Assembly: GCA_023414355.1 (NCBI GenBank)
Contig: JAEZOB010000033.1
Span: 1 to 64,000 of the forward strand
Length of the DNA stretch: 64,000 nucleotides
From: Bacillota bacterium
GTDB taxonomy: Bacteria; Bacillota; Clostridia; Lachnospirales; Lachnospiraceae
Direction of reading: 5' to 3'
A program made the position numbers and the translations under genes. This document shows, piece by piece, positions 27,001 through 37,245 of this stretch; the first letter of the stretch is position 1; every line of letters begins with the position of its first letter. The notes under the pieces are model-generated. The model worked only from the letters and a program-made list of their open reading frames with translations. It ran no database searches and was not told the origin of the DNA.

Positions 27001-27185
27001 CTTGTTATCTAGTCCCTCTTGTTATCTAAGCCTTTTGCTATCTATGCCTTTTGCTATCTATGCCTTTTGCTATCAAGGCCCTCTTGCTATCAAGGCCCTC
27101 TTGCTATCTAGTCCCTCTTGCTATCTAGTCCTTTTGTTAATTAGGCCCTCTTGTTATCTAGGCCTTTTGTTATTTAGATCCTCTA
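27001..27185. repeat. Eleven tandem 16-17 bp repeats upstream of the ABC-F gene
   Basis: The motif TTGYTATCTAGNCCCTC recurs with starts at 27002, 27019, 27035, 27051, 27067, 27084, 27101, 27118, 27134, 27151 and 27167. The spacing is 16 or 17 bp with scattered substitutions. The array ends at, or just before, the 5' end of the ABC-F gene, so it would be in its promoter or leader. Sixteen- and 17-bp steps do not keep a reading frame, and each unit contains stop codons, so it is not coding. There are no spacers, so it is not a CRISPR. Confidence 0.8.
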
Positions 27186-27859
27186 GTTTTCCAGGTTGCA
27201 ATGTTAACTAACACAAGATTTTTATCATCACTGAGACACACACATCTGCAAATATCATCATTCCAGCCTTCTCTTGAATCCTCTCTATCATGGATCACAG
27301 CTATACAATACCTGATTGATAACTATCAATACAAAGAACTGCCGGATCAGGTGCAGCAGCTGCATACCTGTCCGACAGTCCTCCGATTTCTTATGGGTTC
27401 ATAAGATTTTATTCATTCATAAGAATTAGCTCCATAGATACCTTATGAATCAAAAAAACTGCAGACAGGCCAATGCTGCTGCAGTCATAATTTCATGGAT
27501 CAATCCAGATTCCTACTTCTTAATTAGGATGCCATAATGAGATACGCAAAATAATCCTCATGAAAACATCAGGAATATACTCGCATATTATCTGGCATCA
27601 ACTATTTAAGAAATACAACCCCCGAGCAAAGCATAGCCGACTTTTTTAATTGTGGTCTTTGCGCGGAGATAAGTTTCACAGCAATAAACTTCTTAGTAGG
27701 TTTCACAGAGTTGTTCCTTTCAGATTTATTTTTGATTATTATAACACACATTCCAATAAATGCAAATGGAACATGATCATTATATCTGATTCAAAAATCT
27801 TCCAGTGAGGCTTGCCAGTCTAAGACAACCAGACTATTATAAGATAAGCCTACTACAAA
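27186..27859. other. Long intergenic stretch, possible relic frame
   Basis: No supported gene in about 670 bp. On the plus strand, codons up to a TAA near 27402 read as plausible protein (ITAIQYLIDNYQYKELPDQV), but there is no ribosome binding site or recognisable family. A nested inverted repeat at about 27813-27853 (AGGCTT/AAGCCT outside AGTCT/AGACT) lies just past the GH5 gene end and may help termination. Confidence 0.4.
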
Positions 27860-30073
27860 TCACTTCAAGTATCTTCGATACGTCTTCAGCAACTCTTCAT
27901 TATAATATAAGCCCGAGTTACTATCTTTTTTATAATGATATTGTCCTCTAATTGGATAATAATTCGCAATGTACATTTCACCGATAAAGCCTCCATTACT
28001 CCATCCAATCCCCTCTCTGGTCATTCCGCCGAGAAGCATATCCATGTAGGGAAGTAGCAAGTCTTTCGAAAGAAGCTTACCAAAAGGGGCAAACTCACCA
28101 ACCATAAATCCAACCTCATACTTGTTGGCTAATTCTATCTTCGGTAATAAAGCTTTGTGATAATAATAGTTCCAATCTACAGTCTGATTCTTATCCATAT
28201 TGGAAATTCGTTCATCAGCGTAAATAAGCTTTGCCATTGGAGAACTATAATCCTCGCAATACAAATCATGCGCATATGCTCTTGTCGTTTTCTCCTTCTG
28301 CCTGATGCTGATGCTAGTCAGTCGAACAGTTCCGCTTTCGTTTACCTTGAGTTCGAATTTTTTCGTTCCATCAGGAATTTCAGCAGTAAACTCTTTCTGC
28401 ACAGAAGCTAATTCACCGTCATTCTTCCCAGACTTACCTGTGATCTCCTTTTCGAAGATAACAGCCCCATCAGCCAGTATAGTTAATACATTCTTGCTGC
28501 CGCTAATCACATCATGAACATATACACCTATCGTTCCCTTTTCAAAATTGCCCTCGATGCTCAAGGTAGGACGCTCCATATTCAGAACAGACGGCAAATA
28601 TACAAGCGGCCATGCCTTCGGTTCTTTTACAGTAGGGAGTTCCTCTGAGAAAAAATCCAATCCGTAGTAGCATAACAAGTTGGGTTCATAAAAATGATAA
28701 GATAAAGCTACCCCCAATTGAGCAAGACCTTCTCCTGTTGCACGATTTGCATCCGTATCGGCAATCACAACGCGGTTCGGGCATTCTGCCCAGATCGCTT
28801 TCACAATCGGTGTAAATACATGAGTGTACACTTCATCATTCTCAACCTCAGGCTCATTCATCAGATTAAAGCTTAAATACTTATTCGGTATATCTGCGTA
28901 ACGCTTAGAAAGCATTTTCCAGTAATTTTGCACTTTGCCCTGCATTGTCTTATTCGTAAAAAGATCACCGGTAGATATTTCATCGGGCCATTGATTAGCC
29001 ATTTCCGGCTTTCCATACATACATAGGTTGATATGAACACCATATTTTATACCCCATTCGATGAGCTTGTCCAACTCCTCCAGCTCATGTTCATTTACCT
29101 TTCCTGCCGGATAGTCAGGATAACCCAAGGTACTAAAGCTAAGCATGATTCTGACCATGTTAAATCCCTGCTCTGACAAGAATTTAATTTCTGCCTCATG
29201 AAAATTGCGATCCATGTTAGAGAAAATACATCCATCCGACGCAGAGCCTTTATTACAAAGGTTTACACCCTTCCACCCCGGGAGCTTTTGATTGGATACC
29301 TCCGGTAAACTACTTACCTTCGTTAATAATGATTTATCAATTGCATTTTGGCTTACCTGATTTAATGCTATATAGTTGGGCTTTCGTTCCATTCCTTTAT
29401 ATAAGCGGTAGACAGCCAACGCTGCTTCAAGACAGGTAGCTTTCTCCTGCGGGCGAAAATGATACTCATCAGTCAGCTCCATCAACTTTCGGGTGCTCGC
29501 TGCATCTCCAAAGATTGTAGCAAAGGTAACAGACTCACAAGTAAAAGGAGAATAATTCGTAAGTTTTTCATTTATTGTGTATGAAAAATCAAGATAGGTA
29601 CAGTTAATTCCATTCGCATAGGAGCTTAAATATCCGTATTTTTTAAACCAGGAATCAACGAATTTCTTATTCAGTTTCTCAACCGTATAATAACTTGCAA
29701 AGGATTTTGATGCTTGCTCCATATCCATTCCCATGGCATTAGCCCCTTGATAGATAAGCTCTGCCAGCGTCTGCCTGGTGATTGGCTTGTTTTTAGCAGA
29801 AGCAGCTTTCTGACGCCAAGCTTTATTTTTCTTACCGTTATAGCTTTCAATACAGTTTTGCAGTATCGCATAGGTCTGCTTCTCAGTGACTGTACTTCTA
29901 AAATTATCAGTAAAATCCTTCGGAATAATTCCCAGCACTAGAGCATCCTTAACTTCATTGGTATTATCCTTAGGAACACCGGGATAGGCATCCGTCTTTG
30001 CAATGGCACTATTCGGTACTGCCAAAGCCAGAATAATAAGCATAGCTAGTAGAGTATTAATCATCTTTTTCAT
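27860..30073 (-). CDS. Secreted GH5-type glycoside hydrolase with N-terminal SLH-like region
   Basis: A 737-residue exported protein. Its signal peptide (MKKMINTLLAMLIILALAVP) ends near AIA. The next ~240 residues hold weak S-layer-homology-like repeats (ALVLGIIPKDFTDNFRSTVT). The catalytic part is a (beta/alpha)8 GH5-like domain with WKGVNL, the acid/base glutamate in FNLMNEPE (about residue 405) and the nucleophile in VGEFAPFG (about 657). A small beta-sandwich is inserted between the two (IGVYVHDVISGSKNVL). Substrate is not determined; beta-glucan or mannan are typical. The start is at 30073, with GGGGGAA upstream; the earlier ATG overlaps that site. Confidence 0.8.
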   Translation of the reverse strand: MKKMINTLLAMLIILALAVPNSAIAKTDAYPGVPKDNTNEVKDALVLGIIPKDFTDNFRSTVTEKQTYAILQNCIESYNGKKNKAWRQKAASAKNKPITRQTLAELIYQGANAMGMDMEQASKSFASYYTVEKLNKKFVDSWFKKYGYLSSYANGINCTYLDFSYTINEKLTNYSPFTCESVTFATIFGDAASTRKLMELTDEYHFRPQEKATCLEAALAVYRLYKGMERKPNYIALNQVSQNAIDKSLLTKVSSLPEVSNQKLPGWKGVNLCNKGSASDGCIFSNMDRNFHEAEIKFLSEQGFNMVRIMLSFSTLGYPDYPAGKVNEHELEELDKLIEWGIKYGVHINLCMYGKPEMANQWPDEISTGDLFTNKTMQGKVQNYWKMLSKRYADIPNKYLSFNLMNEPEVENDEVYTHVFTPIVKAIWAECPNRVVIADTDANRATGEGLAQLGVALSYHFYEPNLLCYYGLDFFSEELPTVKEPKAWPLVYLPSVLNMERPTLSIEGNFEKGTIGVYVHDVISGSKNVLTILADGAVIFEKEITGKSGKNDGELASVQKEFTAEIPDGTKKFELKVNESGTVRLTSISIRQKEKTTRAYAHDLYCEDYSSPMAKLIYADERISNMDKNQTVDWNYYYHKALLPKIELANKYEVGFMVGEFAPFGKLLSKDLLLPYMDMLLGGMTREGIGWSNGGFIGEMYIANYYPIRGQYHYKKDSNSGLYYNEELLKTYRRYLK

Positions 30074-30122
30074 TAGATTGAATTCCCCCATTCTCCTTAG
30101 TAGATAGAACTTTATTTTATAA

Positions 30123-31544
30123 CTATAGCCATTTGGCCCATGCTTTCTTTAATCTTGCAACGCAGTCCGGAATATCCTCCATTTTGATTTTACTAAACCC
30201 AAGAAACAGAGTGTTCGGCGGGCAGGCAGCCTTTTCTTGCCAGAACTGCATCGTAGAATATACTCTTACCCCCTGTTCTTGCGCCTTCTCTATTAGTTCT
30301 TCCTGGTTCGCCTTTTCCGTAAATTCCATCAAAAAATATTGCCCGCTTCCATTACTCGATATCTTTATCTTATCCCTGACCTCTGAGAATTCAGATAAAA
30401 ACAGCTCGAGTCTTTTACGAAATACACTATTCAACCGGCGAATATGCCGTTCATATTGGCCGGTTTCGATTAGCCTGCCGATTACATATTGGTTCAGCAT
30501 AGGTACTGTGCTGTTATAGGTTTCAAATTTTTCCGCATAGCTTTGCATAAGCTGTGGAGGCAAAATCATGTAACCCATCCGAATGGAAGGTGATAATGTT
30601 TTTGAAAATGTCCCCAAATAAATCACGCAGTCATTCGTATCGATCGATTGCAGAGAGGGGATTGGCTTTGAATAATATCTTTGCTCACTGTCAAAATCAT
30701 CTTCTATGATATATACCTGATTATGCTGTGCCCATGCTAACAGCTCATATCTTCGGTCAATCGGTAAGGTCGCACCTGTCGGAAATTGATGAGATGGGGT
30801 GGTATATACAGCACAGGTATGCTTCATAACCGGAAGCTTTGAAATTATAATGCCATTTTCATCCACCGGAACGCTCTGTATCTTTATTTTATTATTGGTA
30901 AAGACAGATACTGCCTTATCAAAGCCGGGCTCCTCCATCAATATTGTCTTTTCTTCGCAGGGTATCAATTTGCAGATATAATCTAGTGACTGCTGTATCC
31001 CGCAGGTGATAATGATCTGACTCTCATTGCATGATACTCCCCGAGTCCTTTTTAGATAAGAAAGCAGATTGGTTCGTAAATACAGCTCTCCCTGCTTATC
31101 GGCATAGGACGATATTTTTGCCTCTCTTTCCAGTCGCTCTAAGCATTCTACCGTATATTGTCTCCAAAGCTTCTTCGGAAAAAGGTCACTGGAGAAGCTA
31201 CCGTTAGTCAAATCGAACTTCACTTGATATCGATTATTACCGGCTGATATCGTTCTGGCATGATTACTAATCTCCAGGGTGTTATGTCTTTCCTTTACCT
31301 TAATCTCCGGCACCTTCATTACTAAGTATCCTATTCCCGGCTTCGCTGTAATATAGCCCTCTGCCAATAGCTGTCCATAGGCGTTATCAACCGTGTTCCG
31401 GCTTACATGAAGTGTATTAGCTAAGCTTCGGCTCCCGGCTAATACTTGTCCTTCCTTTATGGCACCCTCCAAAATCTCTTTCTTCAGCTGTGAGTAAATC
31501 TGCAAGTACAACGGCTCGTTTCTGTGTTTTTCCAAAAAAATCAT
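30123..31544 (-). CDS. MocR/PdxR-type GntR regulator with aminotransferase domain
   Basis: A 473-residue regulator. The N-terminal winged helix is GntR type (LYLQIYSQLKKEILEGAI, SRSLANTLHVSRNTVDNAYG). The rest is a fold-type I PLP aminotransferase-like domain. It includes the Asp-containing EDDFDSEQRY and the Lys region GTFSKTLSPSIRMGYMILP, where the Lys would bind PLP. Such proteins respond to PLP or amino acids. It is divergent from the LysE-type exporter and probably controls it. The ATG has GAGGT upstream. Confidence 0.9.
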   Translation of the reverse strand: MIFLEKHRNEPLYLQIYSQLKKEILEGAIKEGQVLAGSRSLANTLHVSRNTVDNAYGQLLAEGYITAKPGIGYLVMKVPEIKVKERHNTLEISNHARTISAGNNRYQVKFDLTNGSFSSDLFPKKLWRQYTVECLERLEREAKISSYADKQGELYLRTNLLSYLKRTRGVSCNESQIIITCGIQQSLDYICKLIPCEEKTILMEEPGFDKAVSVFTNNKIKIQSVPVDENGIIISKLPVMKHTCAVYTTPSHQFPTGATLPIDRRYELLAWAQHNQVYIIEDDFDSEQRYYSKPIPSLQSIDTNDCVIYLGTFSKTLSPSIRMGYMILPPQLMQSYAEKFETYNSTVPMLNQYVIGRLIETGQYERHIRRLNSVFRKRLELFLSEFSEVRDKIKISSNGSGQYFLMEFTEKANQEELIEKAQEQGVRVYSTMQFWQEKAACPPNTLFLGFSKIKMEDIPDCVARLKKAWAKWL

Positions 31545-31806
31545 ATTAACCTCGTTCCTGCACAGACTGTTTATGCATTGGAATTACAAGCTCTAATCTC
31601 GTCGGTGGCACTATTTTTTCTTTTCCCGGTGGCTCTTTCTTTTTATTCACTTTATTATATCATAATTGATAATACTTTCCAATGAATTAGAGTATTGGGG
31701 AATGTAGAGTATGTAGCATATTTGGAGTAATTGGAGTAATGCTGGAATGATTACAATCGGAGAATTGATCGAAAGTATTCAATTAATCGTATGGGGAGGT
31801 AGCTTT

Positions 31807-32421
31807 ATGCTGCAAATGTTATTGTATGGGATTGGAATCATGTATACACCAGGCCCGGTGAACATCATGGGTCTGACCTTAGGATTAAACAAGAAGTTCA
31901 GAAACTCTATCGGTTTTTTTACTGGCGTGGGCATCGCTATGTTTACTTTATTCTTGATCTTTGGCTATACCGGAGAAAAATTCATAAAGAAAGAATATTT
32001 GATTTATACCAGTATCCTGGGCGGAATTTATATCTTGTATCTTGCTATCAAGGTATGGAAAGAAGAGGTTACGATCAAGGAAACCTTGAATAAGAATTCA
32101 CTGACCTTCAAGGATGGCTTTTTCATGCAGATTATGAATCCGAAAGCGATTTTAGCTGCCTTACCAATTACTACGATTAATTTTCCTGCCAATCAGATTC
32201 ATGGGTTCAATATTGCAATTATGTCAGTGTTATTTGGTTTATTAGTGATTGGAGCTCCATCTACCTATTGCTTATTTGGACAGTTCTTCAGCGATTTAGT
32301 AAAAAGGAAAAAGATCTTAATTATTTTTAATAAGCTTATGGGTGTAATATTATTATTCGTTGCATTCAGTATTTTTAAAGAACATGTTTTTGAAGTACTC
32401 CTGGGAAAGAGAGCTTATTAA
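31807..32421 (+). CDS. LysE-family amino-acid exporter
   Basis: A 204-residue inner-membrane protein with about six hydrophobic segments. It carries the LysE/RhtB family motif MYTPGPVNIMG near the start and the FMQIMNPKAILA motif mid-protein. Family members export amino acids or related metabolites with proton exchange; the substrate here is unknown. The start is the ATG at 31807, which has GGGGAGG upstream; the longer frame from 31747 is not needed. The divergent MocR regulator suggests induction by an amino acid or vitamin B6 status (inference). Confidence 0.85.
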   Translation: MLQMLLYGIGIMYTPGPVNIMGLTLGLNKKFRNSIGFFTGVGIAMFTLFLIFGYTGEKFIKKEYLIYTSILGGIYILYLAIKVWKEEVTIKETLNKNSLTFKDGFFMQIMNPKAILAALPITTINFPANQIHGFNIAIMSVLFGLLVIGAPSTYCLFGQFFSDLVKRKKILIIFNKLMGVILLFVAFSIFKEHVFEVLLGKRAY

Positions 32422-32444
32422 ATATATACCCATATCACAATTTC

Positions 32445-32475
32445 GGGCAAGACCCTTGATCAGTAGGTCTTGCCC
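32445..32475. terminator. Hairpin between convergent LysE and GGDEF-EAL genes
   Basis: GGGCAAGACC and GGTCTTGCCC form a perfect ten-base-pair stem with an 11-base loop between the two stop codons. The T-run is weak. It likely acts for the LysE-type gene. Confidence 0.6.
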
Positions 32476-32565
32476 ATGCTTTAGTTCAATCTGCCTTTTA
32501 TCGTTTTCTATGATAAATTAGCTCTATGCTCAACATATGGATGGTGATTTCCTTCGCACCGGTTT

Positions 32566-35244
32566 TCATACAGCCTGAAGCAACAGCTCCTCAATTCGCG
32601 TCTTAGGTAAAGGAACACTAAAATAATAGCCTTGAATGCAGTCGCATTTTTTACTGTTTAGATAGAAATACTGTTCTTTTTCTTCCACTCCTTCCGCAAT
32701 TACATTCATCTTCAGTTTATGTGCAATCGATATGATTTCACTGAGGATCAATGCTTCATCTCGGCGGTTTAATATTTCATCAATAAAACACTTATCAATT
32801 TTAACCGTATCAATCGGCAGATGCTGCAGATAATTTAAAGAGGAATATCCTGTTCCGAAATCATCCAGAGAAATTTCAATCCCCAGCTTACGTATGCTCT
32901 TGAGTATGTCGATGCTTTTGCTAATTGATTTCATGATACTGCTTTCCGTAATTTCGATATGGAGATATTGGGGATCCAACTGCGTACAGGATAGATTCTG
33001 CTGTAGCTCAGTGATGAAATCGCAATCCTCCAATTGAATTTCTGTCACATTTACAGCAATCGGAACCCGAGGCAGGCCTCTTTCCTGCCATTCCTTATTC
33101 TGCCTGCAGACATTTTTTAATACCCAGCTTCCGATCTCCTTAATCAATCCGGTTTCTTCCGCAACTGGAATAAAGACTGCTGGTGATATGCAGCCCATCA
33201 TAGGATGAAACCATCTGATCAATGCTTCTATACCTGCAATCCTTCCATCGGATGCAAAGTAATAAGGTTGATAATAGATCTCAAATTCTTCCTTTTCAAT
33301 CGCTTTTCGAAGATTGATTTCCATCTCGGATCTGATCCTGACTTTGCTCAGCATATCCTCATGAAAGAATCTGTAGTTTCCTTTCCCTTCCTCCTTCGCT
33401 TCATACATAGCTGTATCTGCACTTTTCAATATTTTCTGGTAGTCTATCCCATCCTCCGGGATCAGCGTGATCCCAATGCTGGCCGATACGTAAGTCTCTC
33501 CATCCGGAAGGCTCCAATCCTTACGGATTAAGCTTAGGATTCGATCAGCCCAGCTTTTGGCTTCCTCCCTGGATTTCACATCACTGATAATGATGATAAA
33601 CTCGTCCCCTCCGACTCGAAATACATCATAATTGTTCTCCTTCAGCTTCAATAGCTCCCTGGCAACCGCCTTTAGCAGCATATCACCATATTCATGTCCT
33701 AAGGTATCATTAATATGTTTGAAGTTATCCAGGTCAACATAATAAAGTGCAGCCATGTAATTAAATTCAGCCGCCACTCGTATTAGCCGGCTCAATTTAT
33801 CATTTAGCATGACACGGTTGGGAATATCAGTGAGATAGTCATAATACGCCAATTTATGAATGGCATTTTCGTGATTTTTCTTTTCATTGATGTCACTGAT
33901 TGAGCCTGCCATGCGGATAATCCTACCGTTGTCATCACGGACAATCTTCGCTTTGATCAGTACCCATAAGGTCTCACTTTCCTCGGTTTTCCATTGGAAT
34001 TCATAGATAAAATCATTATTTTCGCTATGCTGGCATAATAAAAAATACTCATGAAGCTCCGCCTTTATTTCCTTATCTACAGCATTGTTCCAATGAGCCG
34101 AAAAATTACTGACTTGCTCTTTACTCATTCCGATTTTCTTTGCCCATTTATCAGAGATGAAAGCCTGATCATGAATAATATCCCAATCCCATAAGCCATC
34201 ATTGGCTCCTTCTGCGATCAGTCTGTAGCGCTCTTCACTTTCTGCCAGTTCCTTCCGGTTTATTTCGATTTCTTCATATTGTGATTGAAGCTCTTCATAA
34301 ACTGCTGCCAGTTCATTATTGGCATGCTGAAGATTAATATAATTCGTTGAAAGCTTTTGCTTCAGCATATTAATATAGATGCGGATCAGTAATAAAAGAA
34401 GGATGGTTCCTGCCAATACAGAAGAAATGATCATGATATTATTTTTACGCTTACTCTCAAGATAATAATCCGAATGACTGTAAAAGTATTTCATATATAA
34501 TTCTTCATATACACCATTCTTTTTTAACTGACGGATCCTTTGATTCATATATTTTACCAGTTCAGGCTTGTTCCTATTGACTGCATATGCCTGTGGTAAA
34601 CGATACAGATCATTGATTTGGGCTGTGATGGCACCTTTCTGCCTGGAAGCAACCAGAATACCATCCATTAGCCAATGATCTTCAAAAATCGCATCTATTT
34701 TTCCATTTACCAGGTCATCGATTGCCTGAGACAGATCCTCATAAGTAACATAATCCGTAATCCCTAATTCATTTTTCAGAATACTCTCTGTATAATAGCG
34801 CTTTCCGACTCCAACAGTAATCTTGTCCAAATCCCTGATTGTGATATTACGGTAAGTGTTTCTGGTATATACCGATACACTGGAGTATAATAGGATATCT
34901 GTAAAGAGAACCTTCTGCTTCCGTTCCTCCGTGACAACAAGAATACCTCCAATATCCGTCTTTCCATTCATGATATCATCAAAAACCTTCGACCAGTTAT
35001 TACAGGAATATTTTACTTTATAATCAATACTGTTAAAAATCAGATTCGCAAAATCAGGATCAAAACCATATAGCTCGGTTTGTGTCGAGAAAGTAAGGGG
35101 AGGATAATTACGATCAGCCTGATAAATCAGTTCCACCGGTTCGGCTGCAGCTACCTGATGGAATCCTATAGAAGTGCAAATGGCAAGAATGAGGAGAAAA
35201 CATAAAAATAATTTATATTGAATCGATCGCTTTTCAATCTTCAT
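32566..35244 (-). CDS. Membrane sensor with periplasmic-binding-protein, PAS, GGDEF and EAL domains
   Basis: An 892-residue cyclic-di-GMP protein. After a signal/anchor helix (LFLCFLLILAICTSI) comes an extracellular solute-binding-protein fold (about 36-255). A membrane helix (about 270-292), a coiled stretch and a PAS/PAC domain (about 335-455) follow. The GGDEF is intact at 545-549 and preceded by RVGG. The EAL motif is intact at 673-675, with DFGTGYSSLNYL downstream. Both diguanylate cyclase and phosphodiesterase activities are therefore possible. The binding domain suggests control by an amino acid or similar small ligand outside the cell. The ATG has GGGAGCAGAG upstream. Confidence 0.92.
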   Translation of the reverse strand: MKIEKRSIQYKLFLCFLLILAICTSIGFHQVAAAEPVELIYQADRNYPPLTFSTQTELYGFDPDFANLIFNSIDYKVKYSCNNWSKVFDDIMNGKTDIGGILVVTEERKQKVLFTDILLYSSVSVYTRNTYRNITIRDLDKITVGVGKRYYTESILKNELGITDYVTYEDLSQAIDDLVNGKIDAIFEDHWLMDGILVASRQKGAITAQINDLYRLPQAYAVNRNKPELVKYMNQRIRQLKKNGVYEELYMKYFYSHSDYYLESKRKNNIMIISSVLAGTILLLLLIRIYINMLKQKLSTNYINLQHANNELAAVYEELQSQYEEIEINRKELAESEERYRLIAEGANDGLWDWDIIHDQAFISDKWAKKIGMSKEQVSNFSAHWNNAVDKEIKAELHEYFLLCQHSENNDFIYEFQWKTEESETLWVLIKAKIVRDDNGRIIRMAGSISDINEKKNHENAIHKLAYYDYLTDIPNRVMLNDKLSRLIRVAAEFNYMAALYYVDLDNFKHINDTLGHEYGDMLLKAVARELLKLKENNYDVFRVGGDEFIIIISDVKSREEAKSWADRILSLIRKDWSLPDGETYVSASIGITLIPEDGIDYQKILKSADTAMYEAKEEGKGNYRFFHEDMLSKVRIRSEMEINLRKAIEKEEFEIYYQPYYFASDGRIAGIEALIRWFHPMMGCISPAVFIPVAEETGLIKEIGSWVLKNVCRQNKEWQERGLPRVPIAVNVTEIQLEDCDFITELQQNLSCTQLDPQYLHIEITESSIMKSISKSIDILKSIRKLGIEISLDDFGTGYSSLNYLQHLPIDTVKIDKCFIDEILNRRDEALILSEIISIAHKLKMNVIAEGVEEKEQYFYLNSKKCDCIQGYYFSVPLPKTRIEELLLQAV

Positions 35245-35474
35245 ACTCTCTGCTCCCTTATAATTAACGTATCAAACCTGTTATACTTCAGCCGCTTAGC
35301 TCAAGTCATCCTTTTGCTTTCCTTCAACTGCATAAATTAGTCTGTAATTATGAAGAATCCAAAAGCATATATTTCTGATAATCGGATGGTATCTGTATCA
35401 TATAAAGAAGCATAATTTGTAAACTTGAAAATATTATAAGTTATTTTGTCGAATTATGCAAGTATAGGAGAAGT

Positions 35475-35519
35475 AAAACCAGCCTCCAGGAAATCATCTT
35501 TCCTTTAAAGACCGGTTTT
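35475..35519 (-). terminator. Terminator after lysS
   Basis: AAAACC and GGTTTT arms, with a second inner pairing (AGGAAA/TTTCCT), form a long hairpin about 30 bp beyond the lysS stop. The minus strand continues with TTTTAC. Confidence 0.6.
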
Positions 35520-35549
35520 GTGTCAGTTCTTTCCAATATACTTAAATTA

Positions 35550-37016
35550 TTATTCTAGCGGTCTCAAGAGCGGAAACAGGATCATATTTTTAATATTATC
35601 CTGCCCGGTAAGCACCTGTAGTACTCTGTCCACTCCCATACCCCAGCCGGAAATCGGAGGCATTCCATATTCCATTGCAGTAATATAATCATGATCCATA
35701 ATCATTGCCTCTTCATCTCCCCCAGCTCGTAATTTTGCCTGCTCCAGTAATCTGTTTCTCTGTTCCACAGGATCAACCAATTCAGAATAAGCATTGATAA
35801 TCTCTGCACCGTTGATAATTAACTGAAATCTGTCTACCACCTCCGGATTGTCATCCTTTGCACGCGCAAGCGGAGATAATGAAATTGGATGCTCAACCAG
35901 GAAGGTAGGCTCTAGGATTGCCGGTCGGCTGACCTTCTTATAAAGCTGATCAATCAGATTCCCTCTTCCGAGCTTATGAATGTCGGTCTCTGATTCTATC
36001 GTGATCCCCCTCCGCTCTATCTCTGCGAGCAGTGTCTCAGCCGAAGGATACAGATTAATATCAATTCCGCAATCACGGCAGATTAGCTCCCGAAAGGTCA
36101 CAACAGGCCATTCCCCCGAAAAATCGATTACCTTATCTCCGATGGTGATCTGTGCTTTTCCAAATAATTTCGTTATGACATTCGTTAACATCTTCTGCAA
36201 GAACATCATATTATCTCGGTAATTGTAATAAGCACAATATCCTTCCAGCATGGTAAAATCCTGCAGATGGCTAGCATCGATCCCTTCGTTACGAAAACAT
36301 CTGGCAAATTCAAATACCTTCGTAAAGCCCCCGACAATTGCTCTCTTAAGATAAGTTTCCGGAGCAATTCGCAAGTACACATTCATATCCAGCGCATTAT
36401 GATGAGATACAAATGGTCTGGCTAAGGCACCGGAGGGATGATCAATCAAAACCGGTGTCTCTATCTCCATATATCCGTCCTCTTCGAGAAACCTTCTGAT
36501 TTCCTTCATAAAGTTATACTTTAACAGGAACCGTTCTCTCGTCTCCCTGTTCATAATCAGATCCAGATATCTCTGACGATAGATACTGTCCATATTCGTA
36601 ATTCCATGAAACTTCTCAGGAAGGCTTCGTAATGCTTTTCCCAGAAAATATATCTTTTCTGCGCGTAAGGTTTTTTCTCCGGTCTGTGTTGTGAAGATGT
36701 CCCCTTCGGCTCCGATAAAGTCACCGATGTCATAAGCCTTTTTAAAGAACTCATATTCCTCTTCTCCAACCGCATCCTTCTTAACTGCGATTTGTACTTT
36801 TCCGTTTACATCACCTACCGTGATGAAGGACAGCTTTCCCATTCTCCGCATTAAAATGATACGACCAGCCGCTCTCACTCCGGCAGTACCATCCTCCAGA
36901 TCAATGATATCCTTTAGTTCATGTGTCCTTTCAAATCGCTCAGGATAAGGATTTGTCTGTTGTCTGATCATTTCCAGCTTGCTCATTCTTACTTCGTCCA
37001 ATAAATTCTCTCTCAT
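35550..37016 (-). CDS. lysS: Lysyl-tRNA synthetase (class II)
   Basis: A 488-residue cytoplasmic enzyme that charges tRNA-Lys. It has an N-terminal OB-fold anticodon-binding domain (AAGRIILMRRMGKLSFITV). The class II catalytic core follows: motif 1 around FLEEDGYMEIETPVL, motif 2 FEFARCFRNEGIDASHLQDF, and motif 3 PPISGWGMGVDRVLQVL. Length and order match bacterial LysS. The ATG has GGGAGA upstream. A T-box leader with its own promoter precedes it, so expression rises when tRNA-Lys is uncharged. This is a housekeeping gene. Confidence 0.97.
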   Translation of the reverse strand: MRENLLDEVRMSKLEMIRQQTNPYPERFERTHELKDIIDLEDGTAGVRAAGRIILMRRMGKLSFITVGDVNGKVQIAVKKDAVGEEEYEFFKKAYDIGDFIGAEGDIFTTQTGEKTLRAEKIYFLGKALRSLPEKFHGITNMDSIYRQRYLDLIMNRETRERFLLKYNFMKEIRRFLEEDGYMEIETPVLIDHPSGALARPFVSHHNALDMNVYLRIAPETYLKRAIVGGFTKVFEFARCFRNEGIDASHLQDFTMLEGYCAYYNYRDNMMFLQKMLTNVITKLFGKAQITIGDKVIDFSGEWPVVTFRELICRDCGIDINLYPSAETLLAEIERRGITIESETDIHKLGRGNLIDQLYKKVSRPAILEPTFLVEHPISLSPLARAKDDNPEVVDRFQLIINGAEIINAYSELVDPVEQRNRLLEQAKLRAGGDEEAMIMDHDYITAMEYGMPPISGWGMGVDRVLQVLTGQDNIKNMILFPLLRPLE

Positions 37017-37245
37017 AAAATATCTCCCTTCTGATGAAAACTAAGTAGAATGCTGTTTCACAGCATCCCCTTATTATGTAAGTTCTCTGTAGTCCTTGAT
37101 GTATAAAGTGTATTTCCTTATACCCGAACTACAAATACTGAGGGCGGTCTTCTAAGCAGTCTTAAGGAGTGTAGAACAAAGCGTCTGCCCAGGCAGACTC
37201 TCGAGCCACTATATAAATGCTCGTATGCGCAATCTCCGGGAGTGC

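Noticed and set aside
27001..27185. CRISPR array
   Set aside because: Units of 16-17 bp are contiguous with no unique spacers, and no cas gene is present.
27201..27404. 67-residue plus-strand frame downstream of the repeat array
   Set aside because: Some codons look protein-like, but there is no ribosome binding site or recognisable family; kept only as a possible relic.
37181..37200. Palindrome GTCTGCCCAGGCAGAC in the lysS leader as an operator
   Set aside because: It lies downstream of the T-box terminator, has a mismatched centre and no sign of a regulator partner; it may just be leader RNA structure.
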